Positions 6,927-14,275 of a stretch of DNA of 14,275 nt are shown here, one piece after another. The notes beneath the pieces were generated by a model, which worked only from the letters and a program-made list of their open reading frames with translations, was not told the DNA's origin and searched no databases. The DNA lies in the NCBI GenBank assembly GCA_046047755.1, contig JBJOHK010000063.1:1-14275 (forward strand). The letters are read 5' to 3'. Both the position numbers and the translations under genes were made by a program. Each line of letters begins with the position of its first letter. Within the stretch, counting starts at the first letter, position 1. The stretch is from JALRLA01 sp046047755. Its GTDB lineage: Bacteria; Bacteroidota; Bacteroidia; NS11-12g; UBA955.

Positions 6927-8378
6927 ATGAAAAAGATACTAGCATTCTCACTTTCGGCTACCCTCTTGTTAGGCGCTTGTAAAAAATCCTTTTTGGATGA
7001 GAAGCCCAGGGCTCAAACCCCTGAAGATTATTTTGCCAGTTCGACCAAAGCCCCTGAAGAAATTGTTACTTCCGTATACAGCAAGCTGTACGACTGGAAT
7101 CAGCATTGTTTTTCTTGGATTGGAGTTACCTCGATTGCCGATGACAATGCCGATAAGGGCAGCGAACCCGGTGATTCAGGTACAGACAAAGATCAATTGG
7201 ACAATTACTCGTTTACCTCAACGTCGGCTTCGTTCAACGAAGTATGGAATGCGAATTTTGAGGGCATCGCTCGTGTAAATAAGGCTTTGGATATGCTGGA
7301 TAAATTGAGCGTAGATCCGGGTTTGAAGACTCGTTACCAAGGCGAAGTTCGCTTCTTGCGGGCCTATTATTACTTTCAGTTGGTTCGTATGTTCGGAGGT
7401 GTGCCCGTCATTTCTCGTGTTCCCTTGACCGAAGATGAAATTCGCCAAGTCAACGTTCGAAATACGGCTGAAGAGGTTTACGATTTGATCGAAGAAGATT
7501 TGCAATTTGCCTCTGCTGCATTGCCTGAAAATTACCTCATTGAAAAGGGACGAGCTACCAAATGGGGAGCCGTAGGTATGCTGGCCAAGGTTCAGATGTA
7601 CCGCCAAAAATGGGACGATTGTGCTAGCAACTGCGAGAGTTTGATCAATTCTGGTTTGTTTGAATTGCACCCCAAATACGAAGAGATATGGCGCGAAGTG
7701 GGCGAGTGGTCTTCAGAGAGCATTTGGGAAATTCAAGCCAAGGGCGATTATCCGGCTAAAGGCATTCAACAATATTTCTCCGTTCAAGCTCCTAGGGGCG
7801 CTGGAGGATTGGGTTGGGGATTCAATACCCCTACTCAGAAACTGTACGATGCTTATGAGCCCGGCGATGTTCGCCGAGATGCGACTATCATTACCTCTGG
7901 CCAAGTGTTATGGGACGGATGGCAAACCAATGCAGCGGCTCCTAATAAATACTACAACTACAAGTGCTACATATCGGAGTCACAAGAAAGCTTTGCCAAT
8001 AATCGCGACCAAACCAATAAAAACTTGCGTGTGTTGCGCTATGCTGATTTGTTGTTGATTTATGCCGAAGCCTTGAATGAAAAAGGCCAAACGGGTGCTG
8101 CCTTGCAACAGTTGAACGCCGTTCGCCAGCGAGCCAAAATTGGCAACAGTATGGCCACTACCCAAGAAGAGGTGCGTTTGGCCATCTGGAATGAGCGTCG
8201 ATTGGAGTTGGCCATGGAGCACGATCGCTTGTTTGATCTGCGCCGTACTGGCCAAATTGCCGATGCTATTCGAGCCGATGGCAAAGCGTTTGAAGTGGGC
8301 AAGCATGAGCTATTTCCCATTCCTCAGCGTCAGGTGGATTTGAGCAACGGTTTGATGCTGCAAAATCCCGGCTATTAA
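6927..8378 (+). CDS. susD: SusD/RagB-family surface glycan-binding lipoprotein
   Basis: This 483-residue lipoprotein forms the hinged lid of the SusC channel and binds the oligosaccharide at the cell surface. The signal peptide ends in the lipobox L-L-G-A-C, with Cys18 lipidated, followed by K-K-S-F-L-D. Helical TPR-like segments follow (V-R-F-L-R-A-Y-Y-Y-F-Q-L-V at about 140-152). The C-terminal part has the family signature L-R-Y-A-D-L-L-L-I-Y-A-E-A-L, N-E-R-R-L-E-L-A-M-E, R-L-F-D-L-R-R-T-G and ends in L-F-P-I-P-Q-R-Q ... Q-N-P-G-Y. The loop D-N-A-D-K-G-S-E-P-G-D near residue 70 is of a kind I associate with SusD proteins beside beta-glucan enzymes, but this is only an impression. It follows susC by 14 bases and is certainly cotranscribed. 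A 76-base gap follows before the next gene. Confidence 0.96.
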   Translation: MKKILAFSLSATLLLGACKKSFLDEKPRAQTPEDYFASSTKAPEEIVTSVYSKLYDWNQHCFSWIGVTSIADDNADKGSEPGDSGTDKDQLDNYSFTSTSASFNEVWNANFEGIARVNKALDMLDKLSVDPGLKTRYQGEVRFLRAYYYFQLVRMFGGVPVISRVPLTEDEIRQVNVRNTAEEVYDLIEEDLQFASAALPENYLIEKGRATKWGAVGMLAKVQMYRQKWDDCASNCESLINSGLFELHPKYEEIWREVGEWSSESIWEIQAKGDYPAKGIQQYFSVQAPRGAGGLGWGFNTPTQKLYDAYEPGDVRRDATIITSGQVLWDGWQTNAAAPNKYYNYKCYISESQESFANNRDQTNKNLRVLRYADLLLIYAEALNEKGQTGAALQQLNAVRQRAKIGNSMATTQEEVRLAIWNERRLELAMEHDRLFDLRRTGQIADAIRADGKAFEVGKHELFPIPQRQVDLSNGLMLQNPGY

Positions 8379-8454
8379 TGGCTGAAACCCCTGTAATACT
8401 TGACTTTTTCATTACTATTTATTAATCTTACGAACACTAACAATATCATATACC

Positions 8455-9342
8455 ATGAAAAAACACAACCTATTGACTATTGCTACGTTGGCTGCTGCTG
8501 CGGTTGCAATTCCCTTTGTTTCCTCTTGTAAAGACGATCCAGAACCTGAGCCTCCAATCGGTGGCGGTGGCTATACCAGTTCTGATGAAGTAGCTTCTGA
8601 TAACTTGGTGGCTAAGTTCTCTTTCGAGGGTAACATGGACGATGCCAAAGGCAACATCACGGGTGGTTCATCTGAAAATGTGAGCTTCGGTGCCGGTGCC
8701 AAGGGTCAGGCTTTCCAAGGGGCAGCCAATGGATATGCTTTGTATAGCAGCGTATCTAGTGCCATTTCTGGATTGCAATCTGTAACGGTTTCTACTTGGG
8801 TTAAAACCTCGGCTCACACTTCTGGTGCTGAGTCATGGTTCCAATTGCTGAACGATTCCAACTGGATTGGCAACCTGTTCATCTTGCAAGAGTCAGGAAC
8901 TCCTGGTAACGATTCTACTCGTATCAAATTCACGGTGAACAACTGGGACGCTCCCGCTTGGAAAGAACAGTGGATGGACTTGGGCGGTGAGAATCGCATG
9001 GTTATCGGTGACGACATGTGGCACCATGTAGTGTGCTCATACGATGCCGCTAGCTCTATGGCTGCTTTCTATGTTGACGGGGTGAAAATGAACTTGCCCG
9101 ACGGAGTGACCAAGCGTTACGGGTCTGATCCCACAGCTGGTGGTGAAGGTTTGGGTGCCTTGTCATTCAAAAATGCCACTCGCTTCGTGTTTGGTTGCTA
9201 CAAGCAGAGCTTGCCTGGTGGAACTCCCGATGCCTGGATGATGAACTACGACGGTGGTTTGGATGAATTCCGCATGTATAACAAAGCTTTGGCAGATGCC
9301 GATGTAAAGGCTTTGTTTGACCTGGAGAAAGCTGGCAAATAA
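8455..9342 (+). CDS. LamG-domain surface lipoprotein, probable glycan-binding protein (SusE/SGBP position)
   Basis: This 295-residue lipoprotein occupies the place where utilization loci usually encode an extra surface glycan-binding protein. The lipobox is F-V-S-S-C with Cys25, followed by K-D-D-P-E-P-E-P-P, which fits the acidic lipoprotein export signal that sends lipoproteins to the outer surface in Bacteroidota; a G-G-G-G linker follows. Residues ~48-290 are one concanavalin-like LamG jelly roll: L-V-A-K-F-S-F-E-G-N at the start, V-T-V-S-T-W-V-K-T in the middle, W-H-H-V-V-C-S-Y-D ... F-Y-V-D-G and finally L-D-E-F-R-M-Y-N-K-A-L. LamG-fold proteins bind sugars but can also be hydrolases; I see no catalytic motif. 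The 76-base gap upstream (8379-8454) holds no convincing terminator or promoter. Codon use is as biased as in the lamin-tail gene, suggesting abundant product. Glycan binding is inferred from fold and position. Confidence 0.87.
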   Translation: MKKHNLLTIATLAAAAVAIPFVSSCKDDPEPEPPIGGGGYTSSDEVASDNLVAKFSFEGNMDDAKGNITGGSSENVSFGAGAKGQAFQGAANGYALYSSVSSAISGLQSVTVSTWVKTSAHTSGAESWFQLLNDSNWIGNLFILQESGTPGNDSTRIKFTVNNWDAPAWKEQWMDLGGENRMVIGDDMWHHVVCSYDAASSMAAFYVDGVKMNLPDGVTKRYGSDPTAGGEGLGALSFKNATRFVFGCYKQSLPGGTPDAWMMNYDGGLDEFRMYNKALADADVKALFDLEKAGK

Positions 9343-9356
9343 TTGAAAAATAATAG

Positions 9357-9373
9357 TATACCATATCGGTATA
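9357..9373 (+). repeat. Short inverted repeat ahead of the GH144 start
   Basis: TATACC (9357-9362) and GGTATA (9368-9373) flank ATATC and could form a six-pair hairpin five bases before the ATG at 9379. It may tune translation of the GH144 gene relative to the lipoprotein gene before it, or be chance. No T-run follows, so it is not a terminator. Confidence 0.3.
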
Positions 9374-9378
9374 AACAA

Positions 9379-11058
9379 ATGGGAAGGCTGTTCTTAGGAG
9401 CAGCCTTCTCTTTGTTTTTGTTGGGCTTGGGCTCATGTAAACCCGATCCGGTTGAGCCTGATCCGCAGCCAGCATCGCCCTTGGAAGTGACCAGCATTAG
9501 GTTTGATGCTGATTCCTATACGGGTGTTGTCAAGCGCAACGTTTCGCGAACCGTGCAATTGGAACTGCGTTTTAGCGATGCCATTGTTCCCAGCTCGTTT
9601 GAGAGCAAATTTTTGGTCTATCGCTTCGGCCAGAATAGCGTTCCTTACACCTTTGAAGCGACTCGCGGTGACAGCATGGTGACTGTTACCTTCAATGAGC
9701 CCTTGTTGGAAGGTACTCAATACACACTGGTAGTCATCAAAGGAATGGCTGCCCAGCACCAAGAAGCCTTCCCGAATTCATTGTCCATCAATTTTGTGAC
9801 GACTTTTGATTTCAGTAGCGATAAATTCCCCCGGTTGAGCACCGATGAGTTGCTCGATACCGTGCAGGAGAGAACCTTTCGGTATTTTTACGATTTTGGC
9901 CATCCGGTTAGCGGTTTGTCTAGAGAGCGAAACAGCTCTGGGGAAATCGTGACTAGCGGTGGCTCGGGCTTTGGCCTTATGGCCTTGCCTGTTGGGGTGA
10001 AACGCGGCTTTATTACCCGAGGTGAGGCCTTGACTCGCGCTCGCAAAACCACTTCCTTTTTACTCAATACGGCTCAGACCTTTCACGGGGCTTATTCGCA
10101 TTGGTTGAATGGGTCTACAGGTAAAGTCATTCCCTTTAGCACTTATGATAACGGGGGTGATTTGGTGGAAACCTCTTATTTGATGGCTGGATTATTGACC
10201 CTGAGGCAGTACTTTGATCAATCTACTACTGAAGAGACAGAGCTGCGGGATTGGATAGATAGTATATACAACCGCGTGGAGTGGGATTGGTATACCCGTG
10301 GCCAAAAAGTGTTGTACTGGCATTGGAGCCCGAGCGATGGCTGGGCCATGAATATGCAAATACGCGGCTACAACGAGTGTTTGATTACTTACATCATGGC
10401 AGCCGCTTCTCCTTCACATGGCATTGATCAGGAAACCTATACCAGTGGCTGGGCCAAAAATGGGGGCATAAAGAGCAATACCAACCATTACGGCATCAAC
10501 TTGCCCTTGGGTAGTTCGGGTTCAAAGGGCGGTCCCTTATTCTTTGAACACTACACATACTTGGGTATCAATCCTACGGGTTTGACCGATCAATACGCCA
10601 ATTATTGGGACCAGGTGCGCAACCATACTCTGATCAATTACGAGTACTGCAAAGCCAATCCGAAGAAATTCGCGGGATACAGCGACAGTTCATGGGGCTT
10701 GACCGCCTCTGATAACCCTTGGGGCTACAGTGCACACGATCCGGCCAATGATCGGGGGGTTATAACCCCTACAGCGGCCTTGTCCTCTATGCCCTACACG
10801 CCTGAAGAATCATTGGCAGCCTTAGAGTATTTCTATTACAAAATGGGGCATAAGATATTCAAGGAATACGGATTTGTCGACGCCTTCCATATTGGCGAAG
10901 GTTGGTTTGCCAACTCCTTTTTAGCCATTGATCAAGGACCCATAGTGGTGAACATTGAGAACTACCGAAGCGGTATGATTTGGGATTTGTTAACCTCGGC
11001 TCCCGAAGTCAAGTCGGGTCTTAAACTTTTGGGCTTTTCGGCCCCTTATTTGAATTGA
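9379..11058 (+). CDS. GH144-family (PF10091, 'glucoamylase') glucanase lipoprotein, predicted beta-1,2-glucanase
   Basis: This 559-residue lipoprotein probably cuts beta-1,2-glucan at the cell surface. The lipobox is L-G-L-G-S-C with Cys20, followed by an acidic, proline-rich tail (K-P-D-P-V-E-P-D). Residues ~35-142 form an Ig-like domain of the SbsA/Big_5 type. From ~156 on comes the (alpha/alpha)6 catalytic domain, starting D-E-L-L-D-T-V-Q-E-R-T-F-R-Y-F-Y, with W-G-L-T-A-S-D-N-P and G-E-G-W-F-A-N near its end. Asp261 and Glu264 (G-D-L-V-E-T) and Glu333 (G-Y-N-E-C) have the same spacing (3 and 69 residues) as the residues I recall as Asp139, Glu142 and Glu211 in the C. pinensis endo-beta-1,2-glucanase. 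Databases often call this family glucoamylase, which is misleading. ATG 9379 is chosen over a TTG at 9343, which would touch the previous stop and add a polar stretch before the signal peptide. Other family members are exo-acting, releasing sophorose, and I cannot separate the two. Confidence 0.88.
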   Translation: MGRLFLGAAFSLFLLGLGSCKPDPVEPDPQPASPLEVTSIRFDADSYTGVVKRNVSRTVQLELRFSDAIVPSSFESKFLVYRFGQNSVPYTFEATRGDSMVTVTFNEPLLEGTQYTLVVIKGMAAQHQEAFPNSLSINFVTTFDFSSDKFPRLSTDELLDTVQERTFRYFYDFGHPVSGLSRERNSSGEIVTSGGSGFGLMALPVGVKRGFITRGEALTRARKTTSFLLNTAQTFHGAYSHWLNGSTGKVIPFSTYDNGGDLVETSYLMAGLLTLRQYFDQSTTEETELRDWIDSIYNRVEWDWYTRGQKVLYWHWSPSDGWAMNMQIRGYNECLITYIMAAASPSHGIDQETYTSGWAKNGGIKSNTNHYGINLPLGSSGSKGGPLFFEHYTYLGINPTGLTDQYANYWDQVRNHTLINYEYCKANPKKFAGYSDSSWGLTASDNPWGYSAHDPANDRGVITPTAALSSMPYTPEESLAALEYFYYKMGHKIFKEYGFVDAFHIGEGWFANSFLAIDQGPIVVNIENYRSGMIWDLLTSAPEVKSGLKLLGFSAPYLN

Positions 11059-11060
11059 TT

Positions 11061-13328
11061 ATGAAATTGCATTTGCGCATAGCCACCTGTTTGGCAGCTT
11101 TGACTGCCTTGTCTCTAAACGCTCAAACATCTGCTGAGCGCTTTGTTGATTCCCTCATGGGTCAAATGAGTTGGGAGGAGAAGATTGGTCAGTTGAATCT
11201 TCCTTCTGTGGGTTTTGATGTCACCGGCCCCATGTTGAGCACAGGCGTGGAGGAGAAAATGAAGCAAGGCTTGGTAGGAGGAGTGTTCAATACGTTTACT
11301 CCCGTCGCGGTTCGCAAATTGCAAGATTTTGCCATCGAGCATCATCCTCACCATATTCCATTGCTCTTCGGATACGATGTCATTCATGGGCATCGTACTA
11401 TTCTACCCATTCCCTTGGGGCAGGCGGCCTCTTGGAACATGCACCTCATTGAAATGGGCGCAAATATGGCCGCACGCGAAGCCGCCGCAGACGGTTTGCA
11501 CTGGACATTTTCTCCCATGGTGGATATTGCTCGAGATCCTCGTTGGGGCCGTGTTTCGGAAGGTGCCGGTGAAGATCCTTGGTTGGGCAGCCGCATCGCA
11601 GAAGCTATGGTACGGGGCTATCAGATGCCGCAGATGCAATCCCGCTATTCATTGGGGTATCCCCAAAGTGTGATGGCCTGTGTCAAGCACTTTGCCTTGT
11701 ACGGAGCGGCTGAGGCAGGAAGGGATTACAATACGGTTGATATGAGTCCCTATCGCATGGAGAATGATTATTTCCCTCCCTACAAGGCGGCTGTTCAAGC
11801 CGGGGTTGGAACAGCCATGACTTCATTCAATGATGTGAACGGTGTACCCGCCACCTGCAATTCCTTTTTGCTCAAGGATGTATTGAGGAGCGAATGGGGC
11901 TTCGATGGTATGGTTGTGACTGATTACACGGCCATTAACGAACTTATGTTTCACGGCATGGGTAATGGGGCTGAAGTGGCCAAAAGAGCCTTGTTAGCTG
12001 GAGCTGAGATGGACATGGTTGGCGAATTGTATTTGACCCATGGTGATTCTTTGCGAAAGATTCACCCTGAGGTAGGTCAAGCCATAGAGTCGGCTTGCCG
12101 AAACATATTGTTGGCCAAATATCGACTGGGTTTGTTTGAAGACCCTTACCGTGGGTGGAAAGAAGTAGATTCAGAATCCATCCTGTCAGCCGAACACAAG
12201 GAATTGGCCAAAGTCTCAGCGATGGAGTCAATGGTGCTTCTGAAAAATGAAAACCGCGTTTTGCCTTTGAATCCTACCCAAAAGATTGCTTTCATTGGTC
12301 CGCAGGTCAAGCGCCGCCGCGACATGATTGGCAACTGGAGCGGAGCCGGTGATTGGACTCAGTCACGCAGCCTTTGGGATGCGGTAGCCGAATGGGACAA
12401 TGCCAGCTATGCCTTAGGTTGCAATTTGGTTCAAGACGCCGCTATGATGGACCAACTCAATCCTCATGGGGCGATGTTGTCGCTTGATGAAAGAAGTTCT
12501 GACGCGTTGATCAAAGAGGCGATAAAAGTGGCCAAAAAGGCCGATGTGGTGGTACTCGCATTGGGTGAGCCTTACGGCATGAGCGGTGAGGCAGCTTCAC
12601 GAAGTAGCTTGACATTGCCCAAACAGCAACAGGCTTTGTTGGAAGCCATATCGGCTACAGGTAAACCGGTAGTTTTGGTTTTGATGAACGGCCGCCCCTT
12701 GTGTTTGGACGCTGCAGAATCCCAATGTGCGGCCATTTTGGAAGCTTGGTTCCCAGGAACCATGGGAGGAGATGCTATAGCTGCGCTGCTCAACGGGGAA
12801 CAGTCCCCTTCGGGCCATTTGACTATGACTTTTCCTCGCAACGAGGGGCAAATTCCCATTTATTACAACCACCGAAACACCGGTCGACCTTTTGATGCCC
12901 AACAAAAGTACACCAGTAAGTACTTGGATGTGCCAAACACGCCCTTGTATGCCTTTGGTCATGGATTGAGCTATGCTGATTATTCCTTGTCTAATTTGGT
13001 TTGCGAGCGCAATGGTTCAGCGTTGTCTGTGCAGGTTGAATTGACTCGTTCTTACGAAGGGTATGGCGCTTTTGCTCCTCAAGTGGTTCAGGTTTACATG
13101 CACGATGTGAGTGCTCAAATGACCCGTCCGGTATTGGAATTGAAAGGATTCGAAAAAATCAATTTGATGCCCGGCGAAACCCGCACCCTTAGCATAGAAA
13201 TTCCCCGCAGCGATTGGGGTTATTTCAACGGCGAACGCCATTGGGTTTTAGAGCCGGGTGAGTTTGAAGTTTCGGTCGGTTTCTCTTCTGACAACAGACC
13301 CTTGCAGACTACACTGGTGTTGGACTAA
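11061..13328 (+). CDS. bglX: GH3 beta-glucosidase, BglX-like, periplasmic
   Basis: This 755-residue enzyme should remove glucose from the non-reducing end of beta-gluco-oligosaccharides. Its signal peptide (about 1-21, ending S-L-N-A) has no lipobox, so the periplasm is likely. The N-terminal TIM barrel includes G-Y-D-V-I-H-G, a run D-P-R-W-G-R-V-S-E-G and K-H-F-A-L-Y-G-A-A-E. The nucleophile is predicted as Asp288 in V-V-T-D-Y-T, where most relatives have S-D-W. The alpha/beta sandwich carries the likely acid/base Glu510 in M-S-G-E-A-A-S-R. A fibronectin-III-like domain ends the protein (M-T-R-P-V-L-E-L-K-G-F-E). Length is normal for BglX. The ATG lies two bases after the GH144 stop, so translation is probably coupled. 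GH3 enzymes act on many beta-linkages; I infer the beta-1,2 preference only from GH144 next door, as with the sophoro-oligosaccharide-specific GH3 of B. thetaiotaomicron. Confidence 0.95.
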   Translation: MKLHLRIATCLAALTALSLNAQTSAERFVDSLMGQMSWEEKIGQLNLPSVGFDVTGPMLSTGVEEKMKQGLVGGVFNTFTPVAVRKLQDFAIEHHPHHIPLLFGYDVIHGHRTILPIPLGQAASWNMHLIEMGANMAAREAAADGLHWTFSPMVDIARDPRWGRVSEGAGEDPWLGSRIAEAMVRGYQMPQMQSRYSLGYPQSVMACVKHFALYGAAEAGRDYNTVDMSPYRMENDYFPPYKAAVQAGVGTAMTSFNDVNGVPATCNSFLLKDVLRSEWGFDGMVVTDYTAINELMFHGMGNGAEVAKRALLAGAEMDMVGELYLTHGDSLRKIHPEVGQAIESACRNILLAKYRLGLFEDPYRGWKEVDSESILSAEHKELAKVSAMESMVLLKNENRVLPLNPTQKIAFIGPQVKRRRDMIGNWSGAGDWTQSRSLWDAVAEWDNASYALGCNLVQDAAMMDQLNPHGAMLSLDERSSDALIKEAIKVAKKADVVVLALGEPYGMSGEAASRSSLTLPKQQQALLEAISATGKPVVLVLMNGRPLCLDAAESQCAAILEAWFPGTMGGDAIAALLNGEQSPSGHLTMTFPRNEGQIPIYYNHRNTGRPFDAQQKYTSKYLDVPNTPLYAFGHGLSYADYSLSNLVCERNGSALSVQVELTRSYEGYGAFAPQVVQVYMHDVSAQMTRPVLELKGFEKINLMPGETRTLSIEIPRSDWGYFNGERHWVLEPGEFEVSVGFSSDNRPLQTTLVLD

Positions 13329-13339
13329 TTCGGTCCTAT

Positions 13340-14275
13340 TTAGCGTACCCAATAACGGTTGCTCGACACGGGCAAAACTATGCTTTGTATGGGGCTGGCA
13401 TTTTGTCGGTTTACCCTTTCCATGTAAAGATTTTCTTGCAAGGCAAAATCGTTGCTGTCGGAAGAATGCAAAGCGCTTGATTTGTTTTTGCTCATTCCCA
13501 AACTCAAAGCTTTGGAGTTGCCATGTATGAGCAGGCGAATGTGCGAATAAGGAAGGCTCCAATCGCCTGATGTTTGCAATGAAAATTCACCTGTGCCGGG
13601 GTCAAATCGGCAAGTCAAATGTGCCGTTTTAACGGACAGTGAGTCGTTGTCGCTGTGCAATACATACTGGCTAACGGAAGTGCCGCCCCAATACAAATGC
13701 AAAGAAAGGGTATCCGAGAAATCGGCGTGGTTACGGTAATGAAATGATTCATGCTCGGGAATGAGGCTTCCGGCCTTAACAAATACAGGCAGGGCGTGCA
13801 AGGGCGCCTCAACCAAGTGCTCGCCAGGCGTGAATGGTTGATCATCCCACAAACGGTACCAGGCATCTTGCCCGTGATGTTCGGGTAACCAAATTTCTGA
13901 CAATCGCTGGGTGCTCTTACAGGGGGCAACTAAGAGGGAAGGCCCGAATAAAAATTCTTCTTGGTAACGGGAGTCATAGCAGCGCGAATCGCTTCCCCAA
14001 TGCAAGGCCAGGCTTTGGTTGATGGGCCAGCCTGTTTGGCTCATCTCATAAAAAGCCGACTGCAAATAAGGTAGGAGTTGGTAGCGCAAACGCAGGTAAT
14101 GGCGATTCATGATCTCATATTCCTCCCCGTAGGTCCAAGGGTCGTTGTGCATCTGGTTGTGCTGTTTGTGCACGCGGAAAAATGGCGTGAAGCATCCGAG
14201 GGATATCCAACGGGTGAACAAATCAGCAGATGTAGTGCCCGTAAAACCACCGACATCAGCGCCACAGAAACCCAT
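13340..14275 (-). CDS. GH31 alpha-glycosidase, C-terminal part (5' end beyond the window)
   Basis: The visible 311 residues cover the end of the catalytic barrel and the beta-sandwich domains behind it. G-A-D-V-G-G-F-T-G near the edge, L-F-T-R-W-I-S-L-G-C-F-T-P-F-F-R-V-H, Y-L-R-L-R-Y-Q-L-L-P-Y-L and E-F-L-F-G-P-S-L-L-V-A-P are GH31 landmarks; L-P-V-F-V-K-A-G-S-L-I-P belongs to the proximal C-terminal domain. The Met at the window edge is an internal residue. The nucleophile and acid/base aspartates lie upstream in family members and cannot be seen. Family members hydrolyse alpha-glucosides, alpha-xylosides and others, so I only call it alpha-glycosidase, most like alpha-glucosidases. It converges with the GH3 gene, leaving 11 bases between the stop codons and no terminator. 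The last ~90 residues are poorly conserved and rich in Ser and Asn. Confidence 0.92.
   Translation of the reverse strand: MGFCGADVGGFTGTTSADLFTRWISLGCFTPFFRVHKQHNQMHNDPWTYGEEYEIMNRHYLRLRYQLLPYLQSAFYEMSQTGWPINQSLALHWGSDSRCYDSRYQEEFLFGPSLLVAPCKSTQRLSEIWLPEHHGQDAWYRLWDDQPFTPGEHLVEAPLHALPVFVKAGSLIPEHESFHYRNHADFSDTLSLHLYWGGTSVSQYVLHSDNDSLSVKTAHLTCRFDPGTGEFSLQTSGDWSLPYSHIRLLIHGNSKALSLGMSKNKSSALHSSDSNDFALQENLYMERVNRQNASPIQSIVLPVSSNRYWVR

Noticed and set aside
8379..8454. Separate promoter or terminator between susD and the LamG gene
   Set aside because: A TTG at 8400-8402 has no TAnnTTTG at the right distance, and there is no stem-loop with a T-run; the gap is better left as an ordinary intra-operon spacer.
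9343..9378. TTG start at 9343 for the GH144 gene
   Set aside because: It directly touches the preceding stop codon and would put a polar 12-residue stretch before a normal lipoprotein signal peptide that starts at ATG 9379.
9379..11058. Glucoamylase acting on starch
   Set aside because: The PF10091 name suggests this, but proven members with the same D-x2-E and E spacing cut beta-1,2-glucan, and the neighbour is a beta-glucosidase.
11055..11060. TTG start at 11055 for the GH3 gene, overlapping the GH144 stop
   Set aside because: It adds only two residues; ATG 11061 begins a standard signal peptide (M-K-L-H-L-R).

Overview
The window comes from a member of the Bacteroidota. The evidence is a SusC/SusD pair, two kinds of type IX secretion (T9SS) C-terminal sorting domain, lipoproteins with the charged tails typical of this phylum, an NrtR-type sugar regulator like those of Bacteroides, and A/T-rich leaders without clear Shine-Dalgarno sequences. 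The T9SS signals fit Flavobacteriia, Sphingobacteriia, Cytophagia or Chitinophagia better than the classic gut Bacteroides. I cannot name the genus. I see no rRNA, tRNA, transposase, CRISPR array or phage gene.

Left part (1-2976): the tail of a large T9SS type B cargo protein ends in a textbook terminator. Almost no space separates it from a peroxiredoxin of the Bcp/PrxQ type (213-647). A 727-residue secreted protein follows (743-2926), with a lamin-tail domain, about four beta-sandwich modules resembling carbohydrate-binding domains, and a T9SS type A sorting domain. A probably bidirectional terminator separates it from the next gene, which faces it.

Centre (3026-13328): this is a polysaccharide utilization locus. 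A divergent NrtR/AraR-like regulator (minus strand), whose Nudix box has lost its catalytic residues, faces an operon-like run on the plus strand: SusC transporter, SusD lipoprotein, LamG-domain surface lipoprotein, GH144-type glucanase lipoprotein and periplasmic GH3 beta-glucosidase. The GH144 protein has a D-x2-E plus E triad with the same spacing that I recall for the Chitinophaga pinensis endo-beta-1,2-glucanase. GH144 next to GH3 suggests beta-1,2-glucan as the substrate. The likely flow is cutting at the cell surface (GH144), capture (SusD, LamG protein), import (SusC) and hydrolysis to glucose in the periplasm (GH3), with the regulator sensing a product.

Right edge (13340-14275): the C-terminal part of a GH31 alpha-glycosidase on the minus strand, convergent with the GH3 gene and only 11 bases from it. 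Its catalytic residues lie outside the window. An alpha-glucosidase beside a beta-1,2-glucan locus may be unrelated, or could serve a mixed-linkage glucan such as the alpha-1,6-cyclized beta-1,2-glucans made by some Proteobacteria. The second idea is speculative.
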